Shown piece after piece: positions 17,478 through 26,501 of a DNA stretch of 64,000 nt. Source of the stretch: Desulfovibrio sp. JC010 (GTDB lineage: Bacteria > Desulfobacterota > Desulfovibrionia > Desulfovibrionales > Desulfovibrionaceae); the NCBI RefSeq assembly GCF_010470675.1, contig NZ_VOIQ01000005.1, positions 62,001 through 126,000 of the forward strand, written 5' to 3'. The notes below the pieces were generated by a model. The model saw only the letters and a program-made list of their open reading frames with translations, was not told the origin of the DNA and did no database searches. Position 1 is the first letter of the stretch. Each line of letters starts with the position of its first letter. The position numbers and the translations under genes were made by a program.

Positions 17478-20400
17478 TTATATTGAAGTCAATCCGGGAG
17501 GGCAGAACCCTTCGGAACGCATTTTGACCAGTTTTTCGGCATCGTCCATGGTCTGCGGTTTGTCGAAGTAAAATCCCTGTACATAATCGCAGCCGATATC
17601 ATTGAGCAGTATAAGCTGCTGACGGGTCTCCACTCCCTCGGCAATGACATCCATGCTAAGGCTGTGGCCAAGCGCGTTGACCGCGCGCACGATCTCGAGT
17701 GATTCGTGGTCTCCGGCCATGTGGCTGACAAAGGAACGGTCGATTTTTACGGTGGAGGCCGGGAAACGTTGCAGCTGGGCCAGCGAAGAGTAGCCCGTGC
17801 CGAAATCATCCACCGCCAGCCTGATGCCCATTTCCCCGATTTTCCTCAGGTTAAGGGAGGAAGCTGCATTGCGTTCCATGATAGCTGATTCAGTTATCTC
17901 CAATTTCAGGCAGTCCGTGGGAATGGCGGTTTCATTGATGATCGTCTGGATCGCTTCAGCCAGGTCCGGTTTGGAGAGCTGGCTGGGGGAGAGATTTACA
18001 GTCAGGAAAAGGTCTTCGGTATTGGGGAAATTTTTAATCCATGCGGCCATGGCCCGGCAGGCATCGAAAAGGATGACCCGGTCCAGTTCGACTATCAGTC
18101 CGGTTTCTTCTGCCACGGGGATGATCTGGTCCGGGGTCAGGAAGCCGCGTTCCGGATGGTTCCAGCGAACCAGTGCTTCAAATCCGGCCAGATTGCGGTT
18201 CTGCATACTGTAGACCGGCTGGAAGTATGGGAAAAATTCCCGCTCCGGGATGCCCTGCCGGATTTCGGTTTCAATGAGCAGGCTTTGCAGGGCTTTCTCG
18301 TGCATGGTTTTATTGAAGACCTTGAATTTGTTTACGCCCTGTTCTTTGGCTTTGTACATGCTGATGTCGGCATCGCGCACAATGTGTTCAGGGTGTTCGT
18401 AGGTCGAGGTCTTGAAAACAATGCCGATACTGGAGCTGATTACAACTTCGCGGGCTGAAATATTTACCGGCTTACGGATTTCATTGCGGATGTTGCGGAT
18501 AATCTGGATTACCTGCTGCGGGGTGGTAAAATCATCAATCAGCACCGCGAATTCATCGCCGCCCATTCTGGCGACAGTGTCAGCCGGACGCAGGCAGTCT
18601 TTGATCCTCTTGCCCACTTTGATGAGCAGTTCATCCCCGGCCTGATGTCCGAGACTGTCGTTGATGCGCTTGAACATGTCGATATCCAGCATGAGCACGG
18701 CAAATGTCCGTTCCGGTATATTGCGGGATATGTCCAATGCTTCTTCCAGCCGTTCAAGGAAAAATGTGCGGTTCGGCAGTCCGGTGAGGGAATCATGCAG
18801 GGACTGGTAGGAAAGTCTGCGTTCATATTCTTTGCGCTGTGAAATATCGTCATAAATTATGAATGTTCCCGAAATTTCATCATTATACATGAACGGATAG
18901 CCGAGGATTGAAACCGGAATCAGTCTGCCGTTTTTGTGTCTGCGCATGTCCTCGGTTCGGTAGGTTTCGCCGTCGAGGATTTTTTTTACGTTGGCTTTTA
19001 TTTTTCCGCTGTTGCTTGGGGAAAGGTTTTCACAGCAGGGCCCCACTTCGTCTGTGGAATAACCGAATAGGTTGGTGAATGCCCGGTTGGTATCCACCAC
19101 ATTGCCTTTGGAGTCGGTCAGGGCGATGGCTTGCGGGGAGCTTTCAAAGAGTTGCATGAACCGGGATTTGTGTCTGAAAATTTTGCGTTCAGCCACGATT
19201 TCAAGAGTGGAATCGAATGCTGTGCCGGTATAGAGGATGGGTTTTCCGTGTTTATCGTAAGATGTTCGGGCGTTGATGGTAACCCATTTTTCTTCACCGT
19301 TACGGTGGTTAACGCGTAGCAGCATGCCGTTTACCGAACCGTCCAGAAGTAACCGCTTCAGAAATTTCTGACGCCCTCCCCGGTCATAGATAAATCTTGA
19401 GGCCCGGTCATTCTCGGTCAGCATCTCATCTACATTGTCATAGCCCATGATTCTGGCCAGTGCCGGATTGGCTACGGTCAGTTTGCCTGATGCAGAACTC
19501 TGGAAAATTGCAACTGTCGCGTTTTCGAAAATTGAACGGAATTTTTTCTCGCTTTCCAGCAGGGCTGTTTCCGCCTGTCTGCGCAGCAGTGCCGCGGCAA
19601 GCTGTTCGGAGATTGCAACCATCAGGTCTATGTCTTGAGATGTATATACCCCGGCCTGTTCGTATGACTGAATAGCCATGACGCCCATGATTTTATCACC
19701 GAATTTCAGGGGGACACCCAGCCATGATTTTGCCGGAGAACCGATGTGGTTGATTTTATTTGTTCTTTGGTCTTCAAAGTCGTGTTCGTCCAGAAGGAGA
19801 GGATGTCCTGCCTTGATGACTTCCACGCTCAGGCTTTTTCCCTCAACCACCGGCATGGTTTCGGTGGGGGATATAAAATCTTTTTCATCTGCATAATAGG
19901 GAAAATTAAGGACCATTTCTTCTTCATCAAAAAGGGCAAGGAAAAAGTTTTCCGCATCAATGAAAGGTTTAAGGCTTTCGTGAACTTCTTTGATGAAAAT
20001 GGGGGTGTCTGCAGCTGAATTCAGGGCAGATGAAATTTTATACAGGATTTCGTTGATATTTTCTGTCTGTTTTCTTGCCGAAATATCGCGAAGAGATTCA
20101 ATAGCTCCGATGGAATTACCCTGTTCATCAAGGATCGGGGCGGACTGGACCCACAGGTTGGTGCTTTTGCGTTTGCCTAGATTCTGGATGCATATTTCTG
20201 CTGCAAGGGCCCGGCCCCGGCGGCTGATGGCTTCGTATTCGATTTCCCCGATTTCCTCACACCCGTTGACAAGATCAATAAGGCCGGGGGTTCTTTTGCC
20301 GTGGATTATTTTGATGTGTTCGAAGTCCCCTTTGCCGATCACTTCTTCTGCCGGGACTCCGGTCAGGGTTTCAAGTGCCGGGTTCCACGCAACAACGACC

Positions 20401-20600
20401 CCGTCTTTATTGATTATAAAAGCCGGGTCCGGAATAAATTGCAAGATAGATACTGCGGGGGAATCTGGTACAAGGGTAGATGCATCAAGGCCGGAGTACG
20501 TTTTCTCAACCAGCTCGATGAAATCGTTTAATTCATCGGCCAGTTCAGCCGACTGGTTTCCGATGGTGTCTTTTAGTTGTTTTTCCAGCAGTTCGTGCAT
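17478..20600 (-). CDS. PAS-GAF-PAS-PAS-GGDEF-EAL cyclic-di-GMP signalling protein
   Basis: This 1040-aa soluble protein has, in order, a PAS domain (about 65-185), GAF (190-340), PAS (345-470), PAS (480-600), GGDEF (605-765; RMGGDEF with G680) and EAL (775-1025; FEALVRW with E808, later NLSPSQL and VDDFGTGYSSL). Both enzymatic signatures are intact, so it may both make and degrade c-di-GMP, with the PAS/GAF domains deciding the balance. There is no signal peptide or membrane helix, so it senses cytoplasmic cues. The start at 20600 lacks a good Shine-Dalgarno sequence. The transglutaminase lipoprotein gene ends 88 bases upstream on the same strand. Confidence 0.93.
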   Translation of the reverse strand: MHELLEKQLKDTIGNQSAELADELNDFIELVEKTYSGLDASTLVPDSPAVSILQFIPDPAFIINKDGVVVAWNPALETLTGVPAEEVIGKGDFEHIKIIHGKRTPGLIDLVNGCEEIGEIEYEAISRRGRALAAEICIQNLGKRKSTNLWVQSAPILDEQGNSIGAIESLRDISARKQTENINEILYKISSALNSAADTPIFIKEVHESLKPFIDAENFFLALFDEEEMVLNFPYYADEKDFISPTETMPVVEGKSLSVEVIKAGHPLLLDEHDFEDQRTNKINHIGSPAKSWLGVPLKFGDKIMGVMAIQSYEQAGVYTSQDIDLMVAISEQLAAALLRRQAETALLESEKKFRSIFENATVAIFQSSASGKLTVANPALARIMGYDNVDEMLTENDRASRFIYDRGGRQKFLKRLLLDGSVNGMLLRVNHRNGEEKWVTINARTSYDKHGKPILYTGTAFDSTLEIVAERKIFRHKSRFMQLFESSPQAIALTDSKGNVVDTNRAFTNLFGYSTDEVGPCCENLSPSNSGKIKANVKKILDGETYRTEDMRRHKNGRLIPVSILGYPFMYNDEISGTFIIYDDISQRKEYERRLSYQSLHDSLTGLPNRTFFLERLEEALDISRNIPERTFAVLMLDIDMFKRINDSLGHQAGDELLIKVGKRIKDCLRPADTVARMGGDEFAVLIDDFTTPQQVIQIIRNIRNEIRKPVNISAREVVISSSIGIVFKTSTYEHPEHIVRDADISMYKAKEQGVNKFKVFNKTMHEKALQSLLIETEIRQGIPEREFFPYFQPVYSMQNRNLAGFEALVRWNHPERGFLTPDQIIPVAEETGLIVELDRVILFDACRAMAAWIKNFPNTEDLFLTVNLSPSQLSKPDLAEAIQTIINETAIPTDCLKLEITESAIMERNAASSLNLRKIGEMGIRLAVDDFGTGYSSLAQLQRFPASTVKIDRSFVSHMAGDHESLEIVRAVNALGHSLSMDVIAEGVETRQQLILLNDIGCDYVQGFYFDKPQTMDDAEKLVKMRSEGFCPPGLTSI

Positions 20601-20688
20601 CTTAGAAAGTGGATACTTTATTAATCGGTTACTTGCAAGTTGGACTTTTGTATTTATGAAATATCATGAATTTGTTCATATGATAGCC

Positions 20689-22890
20689 TTATTTCTTTAT
20701 TTTGTGGATATAAATGTTCGGCTCGTTCTTTTCGTTTCTATCTACGCTGATCAAAAAGTAGTTCCCCTGCGGGACAGATATTTCCCATGTTTTGTTTTGG
20801 GGGTTCATTTTACCGTTTACACTCTTTTCAATTAGTTGAAAGCGGCTTTTATTTATAAGTCTGGAGATTGAGAAATCTTTAAAGTACTGCGGTGCCTTTG
20901 GCTTGTTGTCGAAGGATGGAATTTTGAATTTTACTGTTGTCCATGGGGAGTAGAAGTGCCTGCTTTCTGTTGTCGCATTTTTGTTTCCGGTCTGTTTAGG
21001 GTTTTGCGGATAAAACGGCTGCCATTCTTTTCCGTCGTAAAATTCAATCCACTGTTGTTCGTCAAGATACCTTGCAGGTACACCTGCACTGCGTAGTACT
21101 GCAGTATTGAAAATACATATTTCTGAAGCCGTCGAGGTCTTGAGGGTATCCAGTACTTCTTCAGGGTTTAATGAATTGCCTAAGGGGCCACGCTGTATTG
21201 ACGAAATTTCAGCAGTAAAACGTCCAAGTTTGCGGAGCAGTTTTTTTAGATTTCCGGTTTTGGACAGGGAGAATCTTCCATGCAGTTCTTTACGCCAGTT
21301 GCTTCTTTGTTCATACATTATGCGCGGATTCAGCACGTACTGATTGAAAATTGCGTCGTCATACTTAAGTCCGCTGTCTGCTGCCTCTGTTCTGGCTGTG
21401 TCTGCTATCCGGGCATTGAGGATAAGTTCATCGGCTGTGATTGTAAGCAGGTCTGCCGGGGCCATGCTGGAAAGGGATTGTAAAAGGGAGGGCAGATGTT
21501 TTGAAGGACAGGTGGAGATAGCCTTTTGCAGCTGCGGCGTATTCAAGCCTGCTTTTGCAATGGACGGGGCGTGTTTTGCTGAGAATGACCCGGCAGCTTT
21601 GCGCATGCCGTTAAGCTTTTGCAGACGTTTGTTTTTTATGGAATCAAATTCCGCTTTTCTGGACCCTTCGGAGTTTTTAGGAGGAGTCGGGATGTTCAGT
21701 TCATCCTTATAATCAAAGCGGAAGGATGCTTCTCCGATGGGAAGGTTGCCGGGTATAAGTTTCAGCAGGATATTATCCCGCGCAGCTTGTTCACCGGGAA
21801 TCCAGATTGAGCCTACGTAGGCGGAACTGTTTCCGTTTGCTGCTGATATGAGCATTGAACCGGGGCCGAGGGTTATTTCAGCCTTGCCGTCGCGGTCTGA
21901 GATTTTTGCGGCAACCGGGCGAAAAGATGCGTAGTTTAAAACCGAGATAAATATTTTTGTTTCGGGGAGAGCTTTTCCGGTTGCATCCAGCACTTGAATT
22001 GTTGCTTTGCTGGCTGGAGCGTAGCGTCCGGTACTGTTGATCAGGGTGCAGCCGAAAGAGCGGCCAAGGATCGGATAATCTGCTGAAACAATATTTCCGT
22101 ATGCATAGGATACCACCAGCGGGGCTTTGCGTACCGATCCGCTGAACCATGCATGGTCCAGCCCGTAATCCGGGTTTGCAGATTCAATGTAATGCCATTT
22201 TCCGTCCACCTGTACTTCGGTCCAGGTGTGGTTGTCGTTGGAATGCTGCCATGCCGGGACCATGGCCTGCCGTGCGGGAATTCCGACGCTTCGCAAAGCG
22301 CAAACGGTGAGGATTACGGCTTCTTCGCAGCGGCCCCAGCCGCGGTTGATGGTCATCAGCGGGTTCTGGTCCCAGCGTTGGGTGGATTTGAATCCGGTTT
22401 TGGAAAAGCACCAGCGGTTTACTGCCAGAACCGCTTCTTCCATGCTTTGGCACTGGGAAACCAGCGGCAGTAGGTCAGTGTAAAATTTTTTGCGCCAATT
22501 AACCGCTTTTTCCTGACTGACCCGGTGGGGTAGCACATAATGCAGGAAGTCTGTCCATGAAACTTCTTTACCCCATGGTGTGGATTCGCGGGCGAGGAAG
22601 GCAAAGTCGAGGTTTTCTGCCAGATCATCAGCAGAGAGTCCGGCCCGGTCCGCAGGCGGCAGGTTGGACACAATAAACTCAGCGGCCTGCCGTTTTTCCG
22701 GTTGTCCGTCATAGCGGGAAAGGAAGTTTTCCAACTCAACACGGTTGCTGCCGGAAGTCTCAAGTATGGTTCTTATGGAGTCTGAATAGGGAGATAATTT
22801 TTGCGGATGGTTGTGGGCTGAACATCCGTACAGCAAAAAAGAGAGCAGAACAGCGGTCAGTATATGCGAGATGTTTTTATTAAGCAGCAT
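20689..22890 (-). CDS. lipoprotein with tandem transglutaminase-like domains, the second degenerate
   Basis: This 733-aa protein begins with a lipoprotein signal (LLSFLLYGC). The first transglutaminase-like domain has a full catalytic triad: C188 (GWGRCEEAVI), H221 (NHTWTEV) and D241 (ESANPDYG). A beta-rich linker (about 270-370) with Ala/Gly-rich repeats of carboxypeptidase-regulatory type follows. A second domain (about 560-680) has the same LRSAGVPAR landmark but Ala at the Cys position and Gln at the His position, so it is inactive. It probably acts on peptides in the periplasm, as protease or transamidase. The gene is flanked by terminators upstream and may be cotranscribed with the c-di-GMP gene behind it. 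Confidence 0.88.
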   Translation of the reverse strand: MLLNKNISHILTAVLLSFLLYGCSAHNHPQKLSPYSDSIRTILETSGSNRVELENFLSRYDGQPEKRQAAEFIVSNLPPADRAGLSADDLAENLDFAFLARESTPWGKEVSWTDFLHYVLPHRVSQEKAVNWRKKFYTDLLPLVSQCQSMEEAVLAVNRWCFSKTGFKSTQRWDQNPLMTINRGWGRCEEAVILTVCALRSVGIPARQAMVPAWQHSNDNHTWTEVQVDGKWHYIESANPDYGLDHAWFSGSVRKAPLVVSYAYGNIVSADYPILGRSFGCTLINSTGRYAPASKATIQVLDATGKALPETKIFISVLNYASFRPVAAKISDRDGKAEITLGPGSMLISAANGNSSAYVGSIWIPGEQAARDNILLKLIPGNLPIGEASFRFDYKDELNIPTPPKNSEGSRKAEFDSIKNKRLQKLNGMRKAAGSFSAKHAPSIAKAGLNTPQLQKAISTCPSKHLPSLLQSLSSMAPADLLTITADELILNARIADTARTEAADSGLKYDDAIFNQYVLNPRIMYEQRSNWRKELHGRFSLSKTGNLKKLLRKLGRFTAEISSIQRGPLGNSLNPEEVLDTLKTSTASEICIFNTAVLRSAGVPARYLDEQQWIEFYDGKEWQPFYPQNPKQTGNKNATTESRHFYSPWTTVKFKIPSFDNKPKAPQYFKDFSISRLINKSRFQLIEKSVNGKMNPQNKTWEISVPQGNYFLISVDRNEKNEPNIYIHKIKK

Positions 22891-22921
22891 TGCGCTGATC
22901 TATCATATGGCAGTTGATAAG

Positions 22922-22960
22922 TAAAAAAAGACCGGAACCATACGGTCCCGGTTTTTTTTA
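22922..22960. terminator. bidirectional intrinsic terminator
   Basis: AGACCGGAACC pairs with GGTCCCGGTTT with one mismatch and one G-T pair; it is preceded by a run of A and followed by a run of T. It separates the transglutaminase gene from the HesB-like gene. Confidence 0.8.
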
Positions 22961-22965
22961 CTTGA

Positions 22966-23086
22966 TAGCGGTCTAGAAAGTGCCAGATGCGCGGAGCAAG
23001 AAAAAGGCAGGAACGAAGCGTATACACATACGTGAGTTTCTGGCTTTTTCGCAGCGACAAAGCAGATGGTGCTTTATAGATCGCTA
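22966..23086. repeat. 121-bp imperfect palindrome ending at the stop codon of the HesB-like gene
   Basis: The left end TAGCGGTCTAGAAAGTGCC matches the reverse complement of the right end, TAGCGATCTATAAAGCACC, at 15 of 19 positions. The match continues inward (AGATGC against ATCTGC), and inner pairs include GAAAAAG with CTTTTTC and CGTAT with ATACG around an ACAC loop. The last three bases are the TAG stop codon of the minus-strand gene at 23084. No other copy is seen in this window. It looks like a palindromic mobile element or a long structured 3' UTR. Confidence 0.7.
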
Positions 23087-23395
23087 GGAGCAACCGCCGC
23101 AGCAGCTGCCGCATGATCCCTGGGCTTCTTCGAATACGAGGGAAGAGGAGATCTCGATTCCCATGGGGGTCAGGTCAATAACCATAGGCTTGGCCTGTTC
23201 GAAGAGTTCTTTGTCTACGACAAAGTCGTATCCTTCAAGATTGATGGTTTCATCACCGTCTTTGGCGGAATCGATTCCAAGGGCAAGACGGGTTCCGCTG
23301 CATGCGGAAGCTACATATATGCGTACAGGTTCTTTTTCTTTTTCTTCAAAGTGCTGATCAAGAACTTCTTTTGCTTTTTCGGTTATTTTAAGCAT
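23084..23395 (-). CDS. HesB/IscA-like protein with Cys-rich C-terminus (related to HesB-like selenoproteins)
   Basis: This 103-aa protein has the HesB fold landmarks ITEKAKEVLDQHF and ASACSGTRLALGID, one conserved Cys in the SACSG loop, and a C-terminal CGSCCGGC cluster. From memory it belongs with the HesB-like selenoprotein family (TIGR01911), in which some members carry selenocysteine at the loop Cys; here the codon is a normal Cys codon. A role in Fe-S or metal handling is likely but not proven. GGAGCG lies upstream of the ATG. Its stop codon lies in the end of the large palindrome. Confidence 0.82.
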   Translation of the reverse strand: MLKITEKAKEVLDQHFEEKEKEPVRIYVASACSGTRLALGIDSAKDGDETINLEGYDFVVDKELFEQAKPMVIDLTPMGIEISSSLVFEEAQGSCGSCCGGCS

Positions 23396-23548
23396 TAATT
23401 CGCTCCTTTTGAGGTTTTATTTCTAAAAAGAATAGCTCTCATGCAATGTAAGTCAACCGACTTTGCAGAAAAAATATTCACTATTTATTCTGCTTTGCGC
23501 TGTGCTTTCTTTGTATCGGGGAATTCTATCAATACCGCTTCGGGGATG

Positions 23549-24385
23549 CTACCCGTTCTCTTTTAAAAATTGCCCCGGTGAAATTCCTATTACCTTTTTG
23601 AAGTGGCGGGAAAAATGACTTTGGTCAGAAAAACCGGATTTAAGTGCAGCTTCAATTAGCGGTGTGTTGTTTTCGATTAGGGCGCGCGCTTCCAGTACCC
23701 GTTTGAAGATGATGTATTCCTGCGGTGAGCGGCCGTATTTATTTACAAAAAGTTTTTGCAGATGAAACGGGCTGAGACAGGCTGTCTGTGCAAGTTCTTG
23801 CAGGGTGAGTTTTTGCTGGAAATTTTGATCTATGAAATTTTTAACCCTGTGCAGGGCACCATGTTGCGGGCCTGTTTTTTGAGCAATGATTTTGCCGCAG
23901 CTGTGTGTCTCGATAATCTGATAAAGGAATGAATCCAGCGCGGCCTGTTTTTCTGGCTCTGTTCCCGGAGTATTGATCAGGGCAAACAGTTCATCAAACG
24001 ATGTATGGTCATAATCAGTATAAACCCGGATGGGATCAAAATCCGGTTCTCCGCAGAAGCGGTCACATATTTCAGCACTGAGTTTTGCCATATACTGCGC
24101 TTTAACGCACAGGGCCCGATAGGAATGTTGTTTTGAGGTCCGGCTGATGACTGTTTCGCAGCTGTGGGCAGTGCCGGGGGGCAGTATGCACAGCTCCCCG
24201 GCTTTAAACGTAATTGTGTCGGAATTGAAATTGATCCTGCATTTACCCTGATCGATCAAGGTGAAGATGTAGCTGAAGTGGACATGGCGCGGAAAGCGGT
24301 TGCTGATGCCGGAAGCTTCAACAAGAGCCACGTGGGGCAGTCCCTCCGGTTCATGGAAGATCAGTTTGGGGTTTTTGTTTTTCAT
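23549..24385 (-). CDS. AraC-family transcriptional regulator with N-terminal cupin domain
   Basis: This 278-aa regulator has an AraC-type cupin ligand domain (residues about 10-90; FPRHVHFSYIFTLIDQGK, ITFKAGELCILPPGTAHSC) and two HTH motifs at the C-terminus (about 178-275; LTLQELAQTACLSPFHLQKLF and GFSDQSHFSRHFKK, quoted by their key residues). It starts 10 bases after the cupin protein gene, so the two form an operon. The inducer is unknown; regulators of this type often control small export or stress genes. Confidence 0.9.
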   Translation of the reverse strand: MKNKNPKLIFHEPEGLPHVALVEASGISNRFPRHVHFSYIFTLIDQGKCRINFNSDTITFKAGELCILPPGTAHSCETVISRTSKQHSYRALCVKAQYMAKLSAEICDRFCGEPDFDPIRVYTDYDHTSFDELFALINTPGTEPEKQAALDSFLYQIIETHSCGKIIAQKTGPQHGALHRVKNFIDQNFQQKLTLQELAQTACLSPFHLQKLFVNKYGRSPQEYIIFKRVLEARALIENNTPLIEAALKSGFSDQSHFSRHFKKVIGISPGQFLKENG

Positions 24386-24395
24386 GTGTATCCGC

Positions 24396-24788
24396 TTATA
24401 TCAAAGCCGGGAAAAACTTGGCAAGCAGGGTCAGCCCCTCTGTTCCGGCCTTTACGCTGTGCTCTTCCCCTTTCGGAATTATGGCTGATTTGCCGGGATG
24501 GTAGGTGGTTTTTGCTTCTGCAAGCGCGGCCTCGCCGTTTCCGGCAATGATTTCGTGCATTTCCCACTGGTTTTCGTGGATGTGGCGTTCAAGGGTGCAG
24601 CCGGGGTCAATGCGTACTATGTGGCAACTCAGCTGTCCTTCTGTTGTTTCTCCGGTAACAAGGTGCTTCAGATGCACACCTTTAAAGGCCGGGTGCGGGT
24701 TCCAGTCAAGGTCGGTACAATTGATGGTTCCGTCAATGGTTTCAATTGCGCCGTTTGCAGCGAGAGTAGAAAATTCAGTAGGTGTCAT
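24396..24788 (-). CDS. single-domain cupin protein
   Basis: This 130-aa protein has one cupin barrel with metal-ligand pattern ERHIHENQWEMHE in motif 1 and PKGEEHSV in motif 2, so it probably binds Fe, Mn or Zn through His and Glu. It precedes and nearly touches the AraC-type regulator gene, which suggests one transcript and a linked function. ACGGAGGAACTA precedes the ATG. The substrate is unknown. Confidence 0.87.
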   Translation of the reverse strand: MTPTEFSTLAANGAIETIDGTINCTDLDWNPHPAFKGVHLKHLVTGETTEGQLSCHIVRIDPGCTLERHIHENQWEMHEIIAGNGEAALAEAKTTYHPGKSAIIPKGEEHSVKAGTEGLTLLAKFFPALI

Positions 24789-24884
24789 TAGTTCCTCCGT
24801 ATGGTTTAAGGTGATTTAATTGCCCTGTTTATAGCCGGGCAGCGGAGGAACGGTATTGTACGATCTTGGGAATGTTTTCAAAAT

Positions 24885-24916
24885 AAAAGCGGACAAGTTT
24901 TCACTTATCCGCTTTT
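24885..24916. terminator. intrinsic terminator of the OsmC gene
   Basis: AAAAGCGGACAAG (24885-24897) pairs with CTTATCCGCTTTT (24904-24916) with one mismatch. It lies 30 bases beyond the OsmC stop and can act on both strands. Confidence 0.8.
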
Positions 24917-24946
24917 AGCTGAATTATGAAATTCAGCAGAAATCAT

Positions 24947-25342
24947 TTAAACTATTTCCAGTTGGAAAGAAGGCGGGCTTAAGAGCAGCTTTTTAATGGG
25001 ACAGAGGTCCAGCGCACGGAGCAGGGCGGCTTTGTATTTTTCAGGAAAGCCTTCCGGGATGGTCAGTTCGTATGTGAATTTGCTGATCCTGTTTCCTTCC
25101 TCATTATATTTGTAGCGTACTTTTAGTCCCAGTCCATCCATGGGCAGGGATTTTGATTCACAGAATTTACGGGCATAGTGTGCCGCGCAGGTTCCCAGTG
25201 AAGCCACAAAAAGATGCATGGGCTCCGGGGCGGATCCTTCTCCGCCTTCAGATACCGGCATATCAATATCTATGCAGTAGTTATCGCTTACAGCTGAAAG
25301 CTTTTTCCCGTCACCGAATTCTATATTTATTTCATTGTTCAT
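24947..25342 (-). CDS. OsmC family protein (thiol peroxidase-like)
   Basis: The protein has 131 aa from the ATG at 25342, with GGAG upstream; a longer frame to 25402 lacks a ribosome binding site. It contains the two redox cysteines of the OsmC/Ohr fold in LGTCAAHYARKFC and LDLCPIKK. Members reduce organic hydroperoxides or handle sulfur. The protein is on the short side and lacks the Ohr N-terminal signature, so it is placed only in the general OsmC group. It is a single-gene unit with its own terminator. Confidence 0.88.
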   Translation of the reverse strand: MNNEINIEFGDGKKLSAVSDNYCIDIDMPVSEGGEGSAPEPMHLFVASLGTCAAHYARKFCESKSLPMDGLGLKVRYKYNEEGNRISKFTYELTIPEGFPEKYKAALLRALDLCPIKKLLLSPPSFQLEIV

Positions 25343-25489
25343 GATGACTCCAATCCACCATAAATGTTGATAAAGATCACACTGCATCAGCAGCGGATTC
25401 AAAATAGCGTTTAAATGCAGGAAAAATCAATGGTCCGGGGCAAGAAAAACTCGGAAATAATGGAAATAATGCCGGTTTGCCCGGCGTAA

Positions 25490-25945
25490 TCAATCCGGAA
25501 TGTGTCCGGCACTGATATGTTCTTTGTTGTTGATGGCGTCATCCAGTACTTTTTCGAAATCAATTTCCGTGGACATGCGGAACCCGCATCCTTTGGGGAG
25601 CTGTCCGAATTCCATAAAGATGGACGGGGAAGGAAAGCTGCGGCAAAGTTTGGGGCGGTTCTCGTAATCGCTGCAGGTGCCGTTATCGTTCAGGCGGGTG
25701 CAGGTGAATTTCAGGTAGCCTTCTTCTGTTTTACCGCTGATTTCAAAGCAGGCCAGAGAAGTGTCTTTTTTGATTTCCTTGTAAAACTTCCTTTTGCTTT
25801 TCAGCCACCTGCCTCCAACTGACAAGCATACGGACCGGCAACAGCTTCCGCATAAATTGCAGGACCCGCGAACAACAACGGCTTGCCTATTTTTTTTCAG
25901 CTTCCATTTACGGTATTGCACGCGCAGGTAATCAAAAAAATTCAT
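25490..25945 (-). CDS. YkgJ family cysteine cluster protein
   Basis: This 151-aa protein has the CxxCxxCC cluster (SCNLCGSCCRSVC) near residue 29, followed by TCTRLNDNGTCSDYENRPKLCRSFP, the standard YkgJ signature. The eight or so cysteines are expected to bind zinc or an Fe-S cluster. The basic N-terminus YLRVQYRKWKLKKNRQ is not hydrophobic, so the protein is cytoplasmic. The role is unknown. It is 39 bases downstream of the GtrA-type gene on the same strand. Confidence 0.9.
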   Translation of the reverse strand: MNFFDYLRVQYRKWKLKKNRQAVVVRGSCNLCGSCCRSVCLSVGGRWLKSKRKFYKEIKKDTSLACFEISGKTEEGYLKFTCTRLNDNGTCSDYENRPKLCRSFPSPSIFMEFGQLPKGCGFRMSTEIDFEKVLDDAINNKEHISAGHIPD

Positions 25946-25984
25946 CAGCGAGAAATAATCCGCTATGAAAAGGAAAGCAAGGGG

Positions 25985-26422
25985 CTACAGGAGCGGTTTT
26001 CCGGCGACTTTGAAATTAACATAAAGATTGAGCAGGTAATTCCACATCCCGGTTACGAAAGATACGAGAATTCTTGAGATGATGTACTGCCACTTGAAGA
26101 TATCAACCATGATGTACATGCCCCCGGTAACGATGGCCAGTCCGGTTCCGGCAATGAGCAGAAAGCCTAGATAACCCTGCTTGAATTCACGGGTTGTGCC
26201 TTTGAAAACAAGCCTGCGGCTGATGTAATAGTTGAGTGAGACCGCAATGAAGAAGGCCAGCCCCGCGGCGAAAACCGGGGACCACCCGAATCCATCTGTG
26301 AAAAGGTAAAGCATGGCCAGATCGAAAAGGAAGGTTCCGCCGCCTACGCAGGTGTAGCGCAGGAAACGCAGCATGGCTTTGCGGTCCCATGAGGTGTGTT
26401 TTTTGTCAGCAGGTGCGGTCAT
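25985..26422 (-). CDS. GtrA family membrane protein
   Basis: This protein of 145 aa has four membrane helices and the GtrA signature (FLRYTCVGGGTFLFDLAML, SLNYYISRRLVFKG, YLLNLYVNFKV). GtrA-type proteins are thought to flip or pass polyprenyl-linked sugars across the inner membrane for cell-surface polysaccharide modification. No GtrB-type glycosyltransferase is adjacent. The start is uncertain: ATG at 26422 gives the more natural N-terminus MTAPADKKHTS, while ATG at 26440 adds six residues; neither has a good ribosome binding site. Confidence 0.85.
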   Translation of the reverse strand: MTAPADKKHTSWDRKAMLRFLRYTCVGGGTFLFDLAMLYLFTDGFGWSPVFAAGLAFFIAVSLNYYISRRLVFKGTTREFKQGYLGFLLIAGTGLAIVTGGMYIMVDIFKWQYIISRILVSFVTGMWNYLLNLYVNFKVAGKPLL

Positions 26423-26501
26423 TTGAAGCAGAAAGCCCATCTATGTGGGAAAAGTCAACCCTGATTCGCAATGGTTGCTTAATTGTAATCTTATGACCAC
26501 C

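Noticed and set aside
22857-23114. Minus-strand frame across the large palindrome
   Set aside because: It overlaps the terminator, the palindrome and the starts of real genes on both sides, with no domain signature.
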